From the NCBI RefSeq assembly GCF_035975855.1, contig NZ_CP109055.1, positions 7,750,001 to 7,814,000 of the forward strand: a stretch of 64,000 bases of DNA, in the 5' to 3' direction. The notes beneath the pieces were generated by a model, which saw only the letters and a program-made list of their open reading frames with translations, had not been told where the DNA came from and ran no database searches. Numbering within the stretch: position 1 is the first letter of the stretch; each line of letters starts with the position of its first letter. The position numbers were made by a program, and so were the translations under genes. Below are positions 37,948-47,342 of the stretch, in pieces. This DNA is from Streptomyces sp. NBC_01304 (GTDB lineage: Bacteria; Actinomycetota; Actinomycetes; Streptomycetales; Streptomycetaceae).

Positions 37948-39873
37948 CTAGTGCAGCGCGTCCACCCGCGCCCCGTCCCCGAGCCGTCCGGTCAGCTCGG
38001 CGCGTGCCCCCTTCTTCGCGCGTACGGCGAGCAGATTGCCCGTCGCCTTGCCCTGGACCCCGCCCGACGTGGCGAGCGACGTGATCTGGCGGCTGCCCGC
38101 CGCGACCACGTACCAGTTCCCTCCCCGCGACTTCCACAGGACGCCCGCGACCACGCGCGGATCGCGGACTCCGCAAGCGGGCGAGTCCTGCGCCTTCGCC
38201 GCGATCGCCCCGGTCGCCTTCCCCGGCGCCTGGAACTGGGCGAGCACCCGGCTGCCGGAGCCCTGCCAGGTCTCGGCCCGGGTGCAGACCCAGGTGGCCG
38301 TGCCGTTGGCCTCGGGGAGGCGCTGGTTCGCGTACGCCCAGGAGTTCACGGACCGCACGCCGTGTGCCCGTACGGCCGGCAGCAGACAGGCCGTACGCGC
38401 CCAACTCGCCCTCGCCGGGCCCCCGGTGACCTCGCGCGGCGCCTCGGGGCGGCCCGCGGTCAGATGCGCGGGGGCGAGCTCGCCGAGGTCGGCCATGAGC
38501 CGGGTGGTGGCGGTGTCGCGGAGCTCCAGGGCCTTCCAGGTGCGGCAGTCGCGGGCCTGGGCGGGACTGGCGAACGGGTCGGTGACCCCGTCGGCCGAGC
38601 GGTGCAGGGCGACCGGCTCGGCGTCCGGCTTGAGAAGGTCGCGCACGGTCGCGCCCTGCACCCAAGGGGCCGTCAGATAGCGGACGTTGCCGTCGGTACG
38701 GCCCACCACCAGGGCCCCGGATCCGGCCGGGTCGGCGCCGTCCACGCGGGCGAAGTCGAGGGCGGCGCCGCTGGTGCCCTCCTTGGGCTCGGCGTACCGC
38801 ACGATGCGCAGGCCGTCGTAGAGGAGGACCACGCGGGCCTGGTCGACCTCGCCCGCGTAGAGGAGCCGGGCCGGTCCGGGCGGGGCGCCCGCCGGGGTGC
38901 CCGGGGTCGCGGAGACCTGGACGGACTCGCCGGGCCGGGCCCAGACCGCGAGGGCGCGGCGCAGCAGCTCCTGGTCGCCGGTGAGGGCGCCGCGGGCGGG
39001 CCAGACGGAGAAGTCGGTACGGGCCGAGCGGCGCCAGTCCTGCGGGCCGGCCTTCGCCAACTGGCCGGGGTCCAGGGCCGCTTCGGCCGCCGGGTTCTTG
39101 GCGTAGGCGGGGGCGGCCGCGCCGTCCGGGCCCCAGCCGTCACCGGGCAGCCCGAGCAGCGCGCCGCACACGAGGGCGGCGGCGGCCGCGGCGAGGGCGG
39201 CCTTGGCGTGCTGGCGGCGGCGCATCAGGTCCGGGGGGCGGGCCTGCAGCGAGCACGGGTCGAACTCGGGGGAGTCGAGCAGGGCGTACATCGCCTCTAC
39301 GCCGTCCGCCTCGGCGAGCGCGGCGTGCGGGTCCTCGACCCCGGCGGCCTCCAGGACCTTGCGTACGTCGGCGTCGGGGAGCCGCTCCAGGCCGCGCAGC
39401 ACGTACGCGGCGCGGGCCGGCCCGCTGAGCGCGGAAAGCCGCTGGTCCAGGGCGAGTTCATCGGCGCCGCCCGAGCGGGGGAAGAGCCGCAGCCCCCACA
39501 CCTGGGGGAGCAGCGGCGGCAACTGGGCCCGCTTGGGCCAGGCCTTGCGCTGCAGCGGGAGGCCGGCCTCCAGGGCGCTGCGCAGCACGCGCATGCGCAC
39601 GTACGCGTACCCGGGGTCGGCCTGCCGCTGGCCGCGGGGGGCGGGGACGGCCGTGACCTCGCCGGGGGTGCGGCCCCTCGGCAGGGCGCGCTGGGTGAGC
39701 GAGTGAGCGGTCAGCACCCTGCGGTTGCGGCCCAGGGAGGGCGGCAGGACCAGGTAGCCGATCCGCACGAGTCGGGGGTAGTGCTCGACGATGGCGGCTT
39801 CGGCCTGCTCCAAGTCGACTGCGGGGCCCACGGGGTTGGGCTCGGGGCGAGTGGCTACGTCCGGTGAACTCAC
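37948..39873 (-). CDS. large membrane protein with degenerate sigma-factor-like N-terminus, unknown function
   Basis: A 641-residue protein I cannot place in a named family. Residues 24-70 (AAIVEHYPRLVRIGYLVLPP...LTAHSLTQRAL) resemble ECF sigma region 2, and residues 140-200 (LDQRLSALSGPARAAYVLRGLERLPDADVRKVLEAAGV) resemble sigma region 4, but key promoter-recognition residues look eroded. After a basic stop-transfer stretch (MRRRQHAK) one transmembrane helix follows (about 223-242), and about 395 extracytoplasmic residues complete the protein, with two Cys pairs (DCRTW; TACLLP; WVCTR; SPACG). The topology, an inside sigma-like part and outside sensor-like part, recalls membrane-tethered sigma or SigE-like accessory proteins. 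It is followed by repeat-rich DNA and sits alone between a DUF3995 gene and a GH89 gene. Confidence 0.8.
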   Translation of the reverse strand: MSSPDVATRPEPNPVGPAVDLEQAEAAIVEHYPRLVRIGYLVLPPSLGRNRRVLTAHSLTQRALPRGRTPGEVTAVPAPRGQRQADPGYAYVRMRVLRSALEAGLPLQRKAWPKRAQLPPLLPQVWGLRLFPRSGGADELALDQRLSALSGPARAAYVLRGLERLPDADVRKVLEAAGVEDPHAALAEADGVEAMYALLDSPEFDPCSLQARPPDLMRRRQHAKAALAAAAAALVCGALLGLPGDGWGPDGAAAPAYAKNPAAEAALDPGQLAKAGPQDWRRSARTDFSVWPARGALTGDQELLRRALAVWARPGESVQVSATPGTPAGAPPGPARLLYAGEVDQARVVLLYDGLRIVRYAEPKEGTSGAALDFARVDGADPAGSGALVVGRTDGNVRYLTAPWVQGATVRDLLKPDAEPVALHRSADGVTDPFASPAQARDCRTWKALELRDTATTRLMADLGELAPAHLTAGRPEAPREVTGGPARASWARTACLLPAVRAHGVRSVNSWAYANQRLPEANGTATWVCTRAETWQGSGSRVLAQFQAPGKATGAIAAKAQDSPACGVRDPRVVAGVLWKSRGGNWYVVAAGSRQITSLATSGGVQGKATGNLLAVRAKKGARAELTGRLGDGARVDALH

Positions 39874-39918
39874 ATTCAGCAGAACGAGCGAATCGTCGGA
39901 TGGTCACCCAAGTGATTT

Positions 39919-40046
39919 CTTCCCCGCCCCGCCCCTTCCCGAAAGTCCTCAAACGCCGGACGGGCTGATAAATCAGCCCGTCCGGCGTTTGAGGACAGTC
40001 TTTGAAGCCGTCCGCAGGACTTTCGGGAAGGGGCGGGGCGGGGAAG
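39919..40046. repeat. dispersed two-level palindrome, copy C (most complete)
   Basis: The outer pair has 30-base perfect arms (39919-39948 and 40017-40046) and the inner hairpin has 24-base arms (39946-39969 and 39972-39995) around AA. It lies nine bases from the stop codon of the GH89 gene, on its 3' side, and 45 bases before the start of the sigma-like gene. The spacer GACAGTCTTTGAAGCC is shared with copy A. Confidence 0.9.
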
Positions 40047-40055
40047 AGAAAGACC

Positions 40056-43000
40056 TCAGCCCAGAACCCACCCGCTGAACTCCACCGTCCCCCGAGCCCC
40101 GCTCCCCCCATGCGTCGCCGACATGAACAGCCCCACGTCCTGCGACGCCGCGGCCCCCACGAGCGGCACGGTCGCGACCGTCTGCCAAGAAGCCCCGCCA
40201 TCGACGGAGCACGAGCCCGTCACGGACGCCCCCGCCCGCGAAAGCCGAAGCAGCACCGGCGCCTTGACCCCGGTGATCCGCTTGTACGTGTCGAGCGTCC
40301 CGTCCCCGTTCGTGTCGTACGAAAGGACCACTCCGTTCGCCGGAGTCACGGACAGATTCACAAAGCCCTGAGACCCGGCGGTGGCAAGGGAGTTGCGCGC
40401 GATGATCCCGGCCCGGGCCCAGGGCCCGGTGACCGCCTGGGCGTCGACCTTCACCGTCACCGAGACGCCGTCCCGCAGCCCGCCCTCGCGATAGGCCGCA
40501 CCGAACTCCGTCGTGGCCCGCCACAGGTCCTGGCCCCCGCCGTTGATGGCGAGGCGCGGGCCGAGCTGCCCGAAGACGGCCCCGCTGTTCGTGTACGTCT
40601 TCCAGCCCGCGTCCAGCGGTCCGGCGACGTACAGGCTGTCCCGCAGCACCGTGGCGACGCGCTCCGCACCCGCGGGCCCGTACTGCGTGCGCAGCTCGTA
40701 CGGGAGCTCCTTGAGCGGGCCGGTCAGCGGCTCGTCGGGGGCCTTGGCCTGCCAGGAGACGGTCCCGGCCCCGGCGGCGGGCACGGAGGGCAGGGATGCC
40801 TCGCCGGACGGTGACACGTCCAGGCCGGTCAGGGCGAAGTCCACGCGGCCCGTCGCGCGCAGCCCGTTGACGTTGGTGAAAGCGGCCGTCACGCGCGCGT
40901 GCCCGCCCGGCGGGAAGGCGGACGGCTCGGCGGCGACGGTGACCGTGCCCTGGTAGGGCGCGGCGGCGAGCACGTCGTGGGCGCGGCGCGCGGTGCGGTG
41001 GGCGTCGTTCACCGGCCGCAACGGGTACTCCTTGCGCTCCCGGGTCCAGGGCTCCTCGATGGCGTACCAGTCGAAGGTCCGCGGCTCCCGGCCGGCCGCG
41101 AGGGCGTCCTCCAGCTCTTCCAAGTAGGCCTTCCACTGCGGCAGATGGAAGTCGCCGACGAGGCCCTGCCAGTCGCGGTTGGCGTAGTTGGCGAGACGGC
41201 CGCCGTCCGCGGTGACCTTGTCGCCCCAGGTGGTGACGAGCACGCGCGCGGTGCGCTCCAGCTGCGCCGACTCCTCGGGCGAGGACGCCATCCGCTTGGC
41301 GTCGTCGAGCCAGGGGCCGAGCTGGAAGGCGCGGTGCGAGCCGGTGACGTCCTCGCTGAGCTGCATCAGCTTCAGCCACAGCGTGGCCATCGTCTTGAAG
41401 GCGGGCAGGTCCCCCCGGGCGTACGCCGCTTTCATCTGCGGCAGCAGCTGCCAGGAGCGGTTGGCCACGGCCTGCCGGGCGAGATCGGTGAGGTCGTGGC
41501 GGTACGCGTCCGAGCGGCGCAGCGGCTCGCGCACGCCGAGCAGCGCGGCGAAGGCCTTGTCGAAGCCGCCGGGCGAGAAGGCGGGGGTGTGCGTGGCGTA
41601 GACGGTGCCGGAGGCGGCGGTCAGGCTGGGCCGGGACGCGAAGATCGAGTCGTGCGGGCGGCCGTCCTTGCTGGTGATCTTGTACGCGGTGTCGCGCAGG
41701 GCCGCCATGGCGGCGCGGGCCTGACCGTCCCGGCCGCCGTACCGCAGATCCGCGTACTCCTCGAACCACTCCGTACGGTCAACTGCCTCGTTGCGCCAGG
41801 CCAGTTCGGAGAAGAGTTCCAGCGCGGCGGGGTCGCGCTCGGCGGCCTCCGGCATGTACGCGGTGCCCACCAGCGTGGACCCCGGCTTGTCGCGCCAGAC
41901 CGTGAACCGCTCGGTCCACATGTGGGTCTTGGCGCCGATCGTGGTGCGGCCGCCGAAGTTGGGGATGGTGCCGAAGCAGTAGGGCACGCCGCCCCAGTCC
42001 TTCTCGCGGTCGGTGACCGTCTCCAGGTCGGACAGGCCGTCGACGACCAGGAGATGCTTCTTGTCGAGCGCGTCGATCAGGTCGCGGCGGGGGTTCTCCT
42101 GCCAGCCGAGGATCTCCCAGGTCGCGCCGGGGCGGGCGGTCCGCAGGGCCTTCTCCACGGCGCGGGCGGCATCCGGCACGGGCACGTCGCCGGGGTCGCC
42201 GCCCTCGTGCAGGAGGTCCATCTTGAAGTGGCCGATGGCGCCGAAGAGTTCGGCCTGGTGCCGGTAGAACGCGGCGGCGACCTGCCCGAAGGACTCGGTG
42301 CGCGGGTCCAGCCAGTCGGGTCTCTTCAGGCCCGACCAGGTGCCCTGCGGGACGGTCCGGGCCCCCGGATTGCGCGTGGCGAAGCCGTCCGGGACGGTCC
42401 CGAAGTAGCCGGGCAGCACCGGGTGCATGCCGAGCTCGCGCAGCCGGTCGGCGATCTTCCGGCCCAACTCGGCGCGCTTGGCGATCAGTTCGGGGCTGAG
42501 CGGCCCGCCGTACGCGCTCATGTTCTGCAGCAGCCACCACGGCTGGTGCGAGGGCGCGGGCAGCCAGGTGCGGGCCTCGGTGTCCGAGTAGCCGAAGTCC
42601 TGGAGCAGCCGGTGGTACGTGGCCTCCTGGCCGGCCGTGACCAGGACCTCGTTCACGCCGTGCAGGGCGAGTACGTCGATGAGGCGTTCCCAGCGTGCCC
42701 AGTCGGCGTACGGTGCCGTGTAGCCGTCGTGCGTGTCGTTGAAGGCGAAGCGGTGCGGGACGGTCGCGGTGCGCTCGATCGCCTTGCCGGGCTTCAAAAG
42801 CCGCTTGGGCAGGTCGAGTTGGGTGCCCGACCAGGAGATGTGCGCCCCGCAGACGTACTTCAGGTACCAGTGGACGCCGGTCAGGATCGTGGCGGGCCCG
42901 GTGCCGGCGACCGTGATGCGGCCGGTGGACCCGGTGACCCGGAAGCGCTCCTTGCCGCCGTCGAGGGCGGTGAGCGTGAACTGCCCCGCGTGATCGGGGA

Positions 43001-43157
43001 GCAGCCTGTTGAGCGCGCGGCGCGCGGGATCCGTATCGAAGGCGGGGGCCATCGGGGCTCCTTCGGCGGCGAATGAAGGGGTGGTCGTCCCCAGGGCGGT
43101 CCCGAGGCCGAGGGCACCGGCGGTGCCCAGGACTCTGCGTCGCGACGGATCAGACAT
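40056..43157 (-). CDS. secreted alpha-N-acetylglucosaminidase (GH89)
   Basis: A 1033-residue exported glycosidase. The N-terminus has a twin-arginine signal (SRRRVLGTAGALGLGTALG) with cleavage near FAAEG. The GH89 body is recognisable by homology to NAGLU: VHWYLKYVCGAHISWSG, HRFAFNDTHDGYTAPYADW (about 130-150), LALHGVNEVLVTAGQEATY, HQPWWLLQNMSAYGGPLS and the later LLHEGGDPGDVP and GWQENPRRDLIDAL blocks that hold the catalytic Glu residues. After about residue 730 come a beta-sandwich/NEW3-like domain (VTVAAEPSAFPPGGHARV) and a C-terminal concanavalin-like carbohydrate-binding domain (from GWKTYTNSGAVF to the end). It would release terminal alpha-GlcNAc from glycoconjugates outside the cell. 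No import genes are linked. Confidence 0.93.
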   Translation of the reverse strand: MSDPSRRRVLGTAGALGLGTALGTTTPSFAAEGAPMAPAFDTDPARRALNRLLPDHAGQFTLTALDGGKERFRVTGSTGRITVAGTGPATILTGVHWYLKYVCGAHISWSGTQLDLPKRLLKPGKAIERTATVPHRFAFNDTHDGYTAPYADWARWERLIDVLALHGVNEVLVTAGQEATYHRLLQDFGYSDTEARTWLPAPSHQPWWLLQNMSAYGGPLSPELIAKRAELGRKIADRLRELGMHPVLPGYFGTVPDGFATRNPGARTVPQGTWSGLKRPDWLDPRTESFGQVAAAFYRHQAELFGAIGHFKMDLLHEGGDPGDVPVPDAARAVEKALRTARPGATWEILGWQENPRRDLIDALDKKHLLVVDGLSDLETVTDREKDWGGVPYCFGTIPNFGGRTTIGAKTHMWTERFTVWRDKPGSTLVGTAYMPEAAERDPAALELFSELAWRNEAVDRTEWFEEYADLRYGGRDGQARAAMAALRDTAYKITSKDGRPHDSIFASRPSLTAASGTVYATHTPAFSPGGFDKAFAALLGVREPLRRSDAYRHDLTDLARQAVANRSWQLLPQMKAAYARGDLPAFKTMATLWLKLMQLSEDVTGSHRAFQLGPWLDDAKRMASSPEESAQLERTARVLVTTWGDKVTADGGRLANYANRDWQGLVGDFHLPQWKAYLEELEDALAAGREPRTFDWYAIEEPWTRERKEYPLRPVNDAHRTARRAHDVLAAAPYQGTVTVAAEPSAFPPGGHARVTAAFTNVNGLRATGRVDFALTGLDVSPSGEASLPSVPAAGAGTVSWQAKAPDEPLTGPLKELPYELRTQYGPAGAERVATVLRDSLYVAGPLDAGWKTYTNSGAVFGQLGPRLAINGGGQDLWRATTEFGAAYREGGLRDGVSVTVKVDAQAVTGPWARAGIIARNSLATAGSQGFVNLSVTPANGVVLSYDTNGDGTLDTYKRITGVKAPVLLRLSRAGASVTGSCSVDGGASWQTVATVPLVGAAASQDVGLFMSATHGGSGARGTVEFSGWVLG

Positions 43158-43275
43158 GCGGGTGCCCCCCTGTGTCGGCTGGTGCGGCGCACGCTAACTG
43201 GAGAGGCCGTCAGGTCTCAATGGTGCCTACGGAGCTGGCGCGTTCGTGTCGGCCCCGTGGGAACGAAGGAGAACG

Positions 43276-43728
43276 ATGAGGCTCAGGTACTCGGGAGTTG
43301 CCCTCGGGACGGCGGCGCTGCTGGCCCTCGTGTCCTGCGGGACGCCGGACGGCGGCACACCGGACGACGGCGTGCCGGACACGGCCGGCGGCAGCCTGGA
43401 GCAGCTGGCCGCCAAGGTCGCGTGCGAGCCCAACATCCAGACGGACGCGGACGAGCTGCGCCAGGCGAACTGCACCACGGCTGCCGGACGTTTCGTCCTG
43501 GCCACCTTCCGCACGACCAGGGGCCAGCGCGAGTGGCTGGACGAGGCGAACGACTACGGCGGCACGTACCTCGTCGGCGTCGGTGCCCGCTGGGTGGCGG
43601 TCGGCGACGAGAAGGTGGTCATGGCGCTGCGCGGCCAGCTCGGTGGCGACGTGGAGCACTCCTCGCACCACATGGGCAGTGGTGGGGGGAACGAGGAGGA
43701 AGACCACTCCGGCCACCACGCGAGCTGA
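43276..43728 (+). CDS. small lipoprotein of unknown function with His-rich tail
   Basis: A 150-residue protein starting at ATG 43276 after GAAGGAG. The signal peptide ends in the lipobox ALVSC (about residues 15-19). The mature part contains two Cys (VACEPN and ANCTT) and the block FRTTRGQREWLDEANDYGGTYLVGVGARWVAVG, which looks like a small alpha/beta extracellular domain. The C-terminus HSSHHMGSGGGNEEEDHSGHH is His/Glu-rich and may bind a metal. Divergent from the GH89 gene, convergent with the DUF1996 gene. Confidence 0.82.
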   Translation: MRLRYSGVALGTAALLALVSCGTPDGGTPDDGVPDTAGGSLEQLAAKVACEPNIQTDADELRQANCTTAAGRFVLATFRTTRGQREWLDEANDYGGTYLVGVGARWVAVGDEKVVMALRGQLGGDVEHSSHHMGSGGGNEEEDHSGHHAS

Positions 43729-43757
43729 CCGCGCAGGTTCAGGGGGTTCTCTTCGGC

Positions 43758-45152
43758 TCAGCGGCAACGGTCGCCGCGGTTGATGCAGGACACCATCCGG
43801 TTCATGAGCCTCGCATCGAAGACATTGATGAAGTCACCGTGGTCCGTGACCGGCTTGTGCAGCTGCTCGGGGAACGAGTCGAGCGCGAAGTTCGGCTCCG
43901 CGTCCACGTCGTAGACGATCCGCTGCACCAGCTGCGGAATCGCCTTGAACCCCTGCGGGCAGGCCCCGCTGCGCGGATCGGCGAACGCGACATGCGTGCG
44001 GTGGTTGGCGCTGTCCGTGTTCCGGCCGTCCCAGCAGCTCTGGAAGCGGAAGGTCCGTACGACCTTGCTGCCGTCCGGGCACAGCGGGTATTTGTCCTTG
44101 AGCTGGCGGTTCTCGAATCCGGTGCAGCTCCAGGAGGCATTCGCATTGGCGTTTCCATTGACGAAGGCCTTCGCGTCCCCGGTGATGATCCGAAGGAGCC
44201 GCGGCATGGCGGTGACCTTTCCGGCCGGACTTCCGACGAACTTCAGCGAAACGGTGGCCGGGGTCTGGATCTTCCCGGTGTTCTGGTCCTTTCCACCGCC
44301 GTCCGCACCGACATCGCTTTCGTCCTCACCGGTACGGACCCGGAGCACCGGCCAGTAGTACGTCGACCTGTCGCCCCGATTGCGGCAGGTGGTCTGGCCG
44401 TTCGCGAGATCGTCGTCGCTGGCGAAGGCGTCATTGGCCTGATTGCCGACGTAATCGTGCATATGGTGGGCGCCGTTGCTCACGCCCGGCGCGACGATGA
44501 CATTGTCCGGGTTGCGCTTTCCGTTCTCGTTCGTGCCGCATTTCGTGGTGAAGTTGCCGCGGGATGCGCCGCGTTGATTGCGGGGGAGCTGGACATTGGG
44601 CCGGACGGACTTGATGTCGACGAAGTCTTCGGGGGCGGGGCCGTTGCCCTCGACGGGCGGTGCGGTGGCGTCGTCGCCGCTGCCGCTGCCGCTGCCGTCG
44701 GCCCGTAAGGTGCACGGGGCCAGGCCGTCCAACACCTCGGGCGGGGTGCCGCCCGCCTGCTCGATGGCGCCCGTGATGCCCTCGATGGATGCCCGGCGCT
44801 GTTCCTCCAGCGGCCCGAGTACGGCATCCTGCGCGGCATTCGGATCTTCCGCGAACTTCTCGTACGCCTCGCTGATCTGCGTGTCCAGGGCCGCGAGTTG
44901 GCGGTCGACTTCTGCCCTTGCCCCCTCGGGCACATCCGTCAGCTCATTGCCGACTTCGGGGCAGTCGATGGTGGACAGCTGTTGCCCGGAATTCTCCGGG
45001 CTTTCCTGGGGTGCGGGTGGCTGCTCGATGCCTTCCTCCGCCGAAGCGTAGACATTCACCACAGCCAGACCGCCGCCGCCCAGGATCAATGCCGCCGAAG
45101 CGGCGATCGCCCGGCCGGCCAACTTTGATCGTTTTCGTGAGGTGCGTCCCAT
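43758..45152 (-). CDS. DUF1996 domain-containing secreted protein
   Basis: A 464-residue exported protein. A basic N-terminus and one hydrophobic helix (AIAASAALILGGGGLAVVNVYA, about 15-36) act as signal or anchor. A helical segment (about 60-145, DVPEGARAEVDRQLAALDTQISEAYEKFAED) is probably coiled coil, then a Gly/Ser/Asp linker leads to the DUF1996 domain (about 185-450) with HMHDYVGN, RSTYYWPVLR, FRFQSCWDGRNTDSANHRTHVAF and CPQGFKAIPQLVQRIVYDV. DUF1996 proteins occur in actinobacteria and fungi, some attached to cellulose- or chitin-active enzymes, but no activity is known. Start chosen at ATG 45152 because of the basic signal. Confidence 0.9.
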   Translation of the reverse strand: MGRTSRKRSKLAGRAIAASAALILGGGGLAVVNVYASAEEGIEQPPAPQESPENSGQQLSTIDCPEVGNELTDVPEGARAEVDRQLAALDTQISEAYEKFAEDPNAAQDAVLGPLEEQRRASIEGITGAIEQAGGTPPEVLDGLAPCTLRADGSGSGSGDDATAPPVEGNGPAPEDFVDIKSVRPNVQLPRNQRGASRGNFTTKCGTNENGKRNPDNVIVAPGVSNGAHHMHDYVGNQANDAFASDDDLANGQTTCRNRGDRSTYYWPVLRVRTGEDESDVGADGGGKDQNTGKIQTPATVSLKFVGSPAGKVTAMPRLLRIITGDAKAFVNGNANANASWSCTGFENRQLKDKYPLCPDGSKVVRTFRFQSCWDGRNTDSANHRTHVAFADPRSGACPQGFKAIPQLVQRIVYDVDAEPNFALDSFPEQLHKPVTDHGDFINVFDARLMNRMVSCINRGDRCR

Positions 45153-45216
45153 GGGGATACGTACGCAACACGAGCCCGCCGTGTTCAATCCCGGCGGAGG
45201 ATTCCCGCGAGAATCA

Positions 45217-45867
45217 TCAACGTCCCTGGTCCAGATAGGCAATGACCGCGAGCACCCGGCGATTGTCGTCATCGGACACCGGAAGATCCAGCTTTCCGAA
45301 GATATTGGACGTGTGCTTCGCGATCGCCCGCTCGGTCACGAACAGCTGCCCCGCGATCGCCGCGTTGGACCGCCCCTGCGCCATCAGCTCCAGCACCTCC
45401 AGCTCACGCGGGGTGAGCCCGCCCAGCGGCTTGTCGTCCGCCCGCCGCGACAGCAGCTGCTGGATGACCTGCGGATCCATGGCGGTACCGCCACCCGCCA
45501 CCCGCCGCACCGCGTCGATGAACTGATCCGCGTCGAAGACCCGGTCCTTGAGCAGATACCCGACCCCGCCGTTCCCGTCGGCGAGGAGCTCGCGCGCGTA
45601 CAACTGCTCCACGTGCTGCGACAGTACGAGCACCGGAAGGCCGGGCCGCGCACGGCGTGCGGCGAGTGCGCATTGCAGGCCCTCGTCGGTGTGCGAGGGC
45701 GGCAGGCGGACGTCGCACACGGCGACATCCGGCTCCAACTCGGCGAAGGCCCGGGTGAGTTCGGGGCCCGACTCTACGGCCGCCACGACCTCGAAGTCGT
45801 ACGCCTCCAGCATCCGCACCAGGCCGTCGCGCAGCAGGAACAGATCTTCGGCTAGGAGCACTCGCAA
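45217..45867 (-). CDS. NarL/LuxR-family response regulator
   Basis: A 216-residue two-domain regulator. The receiver (about 1-120) has VLLAEDLFLLRDG and phospho-acceptor Asp52 (DVAVCDVRLPPSHTDEG). The DNA-binding domain (about 148-205) is LuxR type: GLTPRELEVLELMAQGRSNAAIAGQLFVTERAIAKHTSNIFGKL. The TTG at 45867 with GGAG six bases upstream is used; GTG 45861 is the alternative. The start overlaps the histidine kinase stop, so both are translated as a pair. Targets unknown. Confidence 0.93.
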   Translation of the reverse strand: MRVLLAEDLFLLRDGLVRMLEAYDFEVVAAVESGPELTRAFAELEPDVAVCDVRLPPSHTDEGLQCALAARRARPGLPVLVLSQHVEQLYARELLADGNGGVGYLLKDRVFDADQFIDAVRRVAGGGTAMDPQVIQQLLSRRADDKPLGGLTPRELEVLELMAQGRSNAAIAGQLFVTERAIAKHTSNIFGKLDLPVSDDDNRRVLAVIAYLDQGR

Positions 45868-47135
45868 GGGATCTCCATGGTCACCATGGTGGGGCCGCCC
45901 GCGGGGCTGCTGACGGCAAGTACGCCGTCGAATGTACCGAGCCGCCGTTCGACTCCGCTCAGCCCCGAGCCTGCGCCGATCGCCGCACCGCCCCTGCCGT
46001 CGTCGGTGACCGCGATCCGCAGCATGCCCCCGGCCTCCGGGCTGTGATGGATGTCGACCCAGATCCGGTCGGCCCCCGCGTGCTTGACGGCATTGGTCAG
46101 CACCTCGCTGATCGCGAAGTACGCGGCCGACTCGACGGGCGCGTCCGCCCTTCCGGGGAGTTCCACATCCACCTCGGTCCGTACCGGAAGCCGCAGCGCG
46201 AGGGCCTTCACCGCATCCCCGAGGCCGCGCTCGGCGAGCACCGGCGGGTGGATGCCGCGGACCAGGTCGCGCAGCTCGGTCAGGGCCTCCGCGGAGTTCT
46301 GCCGGGCCTGGGCGATCAGCTGCTTGGCCTTGGCCGGGTTCTTCTCGATCATCGCCTCGATGGTGCCGAGGTCCATGCCCATGGCGACGATGCGGGCCTG
46401 CGCCCCGTCGTGCAGGTCCCGCTCGATCCGGCGCAGTTCGGCGGCCGAGGAGTCCACCGCGTCGTGCCGGGTCTCGGTGAGGCGCTCGATGCGCTGGGCG
46501 AGGGCGGCCTCCTTGGTCGGCGCGAGGGAGGCCTCGGCGACCTTGAAGTGGGCGCGGACCAGGTGGCGGGCGGCGTACAGGTCGACCGTGATCCATACGC
46601 AGCCGAGCAGGGCGGCGAGGAACGCGGAGGCCCAGCCCGTCACCGGGATGAACGCGTACCACCAGGCGCCGCCGTCCGCGGTCAGGACGATCCACAGTCC
46701 GGCGAAGATCGCGAACCCGAAGATGCCCTCGGCGATGAGGCCGGGTGCGAGCAGGGCGGTGATCGCGCCGGCCGTCATGTCGGTCAGCAGCCACTGCAGG
46801 TCGCGCCAGGTCGCCGGATCCTTGAGGAGATGGACGCAGCGCTCGACGACGCCGGTGACGCCGGTGCGGGCGTCCGCCGGGAGCGGGCGGTAGGGCACGG
46901 GGATGTCGACCCCCGACCACTGGGCGGCGAGCTCGCGGCGCCGGCCCGCGTGGGCCCGTACGAGCCGGGTCACCAAGGGCGTGGTGACGACCCCGACCCC
47001 GATCGGGATCAGGGCGATCGACACCACGGACAGCACGAACAGGGTGATCGACCCTGCGAGCGCCATGAGTCCCAGGGCAAGCCCTTGCGCGGCGGCGATG
47101 CCCGCCTCCCGCACCCTCGACTTCGTCCCGGCCAT
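45852..47135 (-). CDS. two-component sensor histidine kinase (HisKA_3 type)
   Basis: A 427-residue kinase. A membrane N-terminal half has two helix pairs (LALGLMALAGSITLFVLSVVSIAL; ITALLAPGLIAEGIFGFAIFAGLW) and a sensor-like DUF domain typical of actinobacterial NarL-type kinases. The dimerisation/phospho-acceptor segment reads LRRIERDLHDGAQARIVAMGMDL (His in RDLHDG), and the ATPase domain includes YFAISEVLTNAVKHAGADRIWV and the DGRGG loop. ATG 47135 is chosen because AGGAGG lies 7-8 bases upstream; the upstream open frame to 47237 lacks such a site. It overlaps the response regulator gene. Confidence 0.93.
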   Translation of the reverse strand: MAGTKSRVREAGIAAAQGLALGLMALAGSITLFVLSVVSIALIPIGVGVVTTPLVTRLVRAHAGRRRELAAQWSGVDIPVPYRPLPADARTGVTGVVERCVHLLKDPATWRDLQWLLTDMTAGAITALLAPGLIAEGIFGFAIFAGLWIVLTADGGAWWYAFIPVTGWASAFLAALLGCVWITVDLYAARHLVRAHFKVAEASLAPTKEAALAQRIERLTETRHDAVDSSAAELRRIERDLHDGAQARIVAMGMDLGTIEAMIEKNPAKAKQLIAQARQNSAEALTELRDLVRGIHPPVLAERGLGDAVKALALRLPVRTEVDVELPGRADAPVESAAYFAISEVLTNAVKHAGADRIWVDIHHSPEAGGMLRIAVTDDGRGGAAIGAGSGLSGVERRLGTFDGVLAVSSPAGGPTMVTMEIPCECS

Positions 47136-47244
47136 GGTGTTCCTCCTACGTCCCGCTGTGATGTGACCAGTGTCGCGGGTCGGGGGGCGCAGGGGCATTG
47201 GGTCCGGCACCCGGGGTGGGGGTGGTGCTACGTACACCCCATTT

Positions 47245-47325
47245 CCCCTCCCCGCCCCTTCCCGAAGTCCTGCGGAGCTGTGTCCTCAAACGCCGGACGG
47301 GCTGATTTCATCAGCCCGTCCGGCG
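47245..47325. repeat. dispersed two-level palindrome, copy D
   Basis: Contains the left outer 20-mer (47245-47264) and an inner hairpin with 16-base arms (47291-47306 and 47310-47325) around TTC. The right outer arm is absent. It separates the epimerase stop from the histidine kinase upstream region. Confidence 0.8.
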
Positions 47326-47342
47326 TGGGGAACTAAAAGCCC

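Noticed and set aside
40899..43076. Plus-strand open frame of 725 codons
   Set aside because: Antisense to the GH89 gene, no domain or ribosome site.
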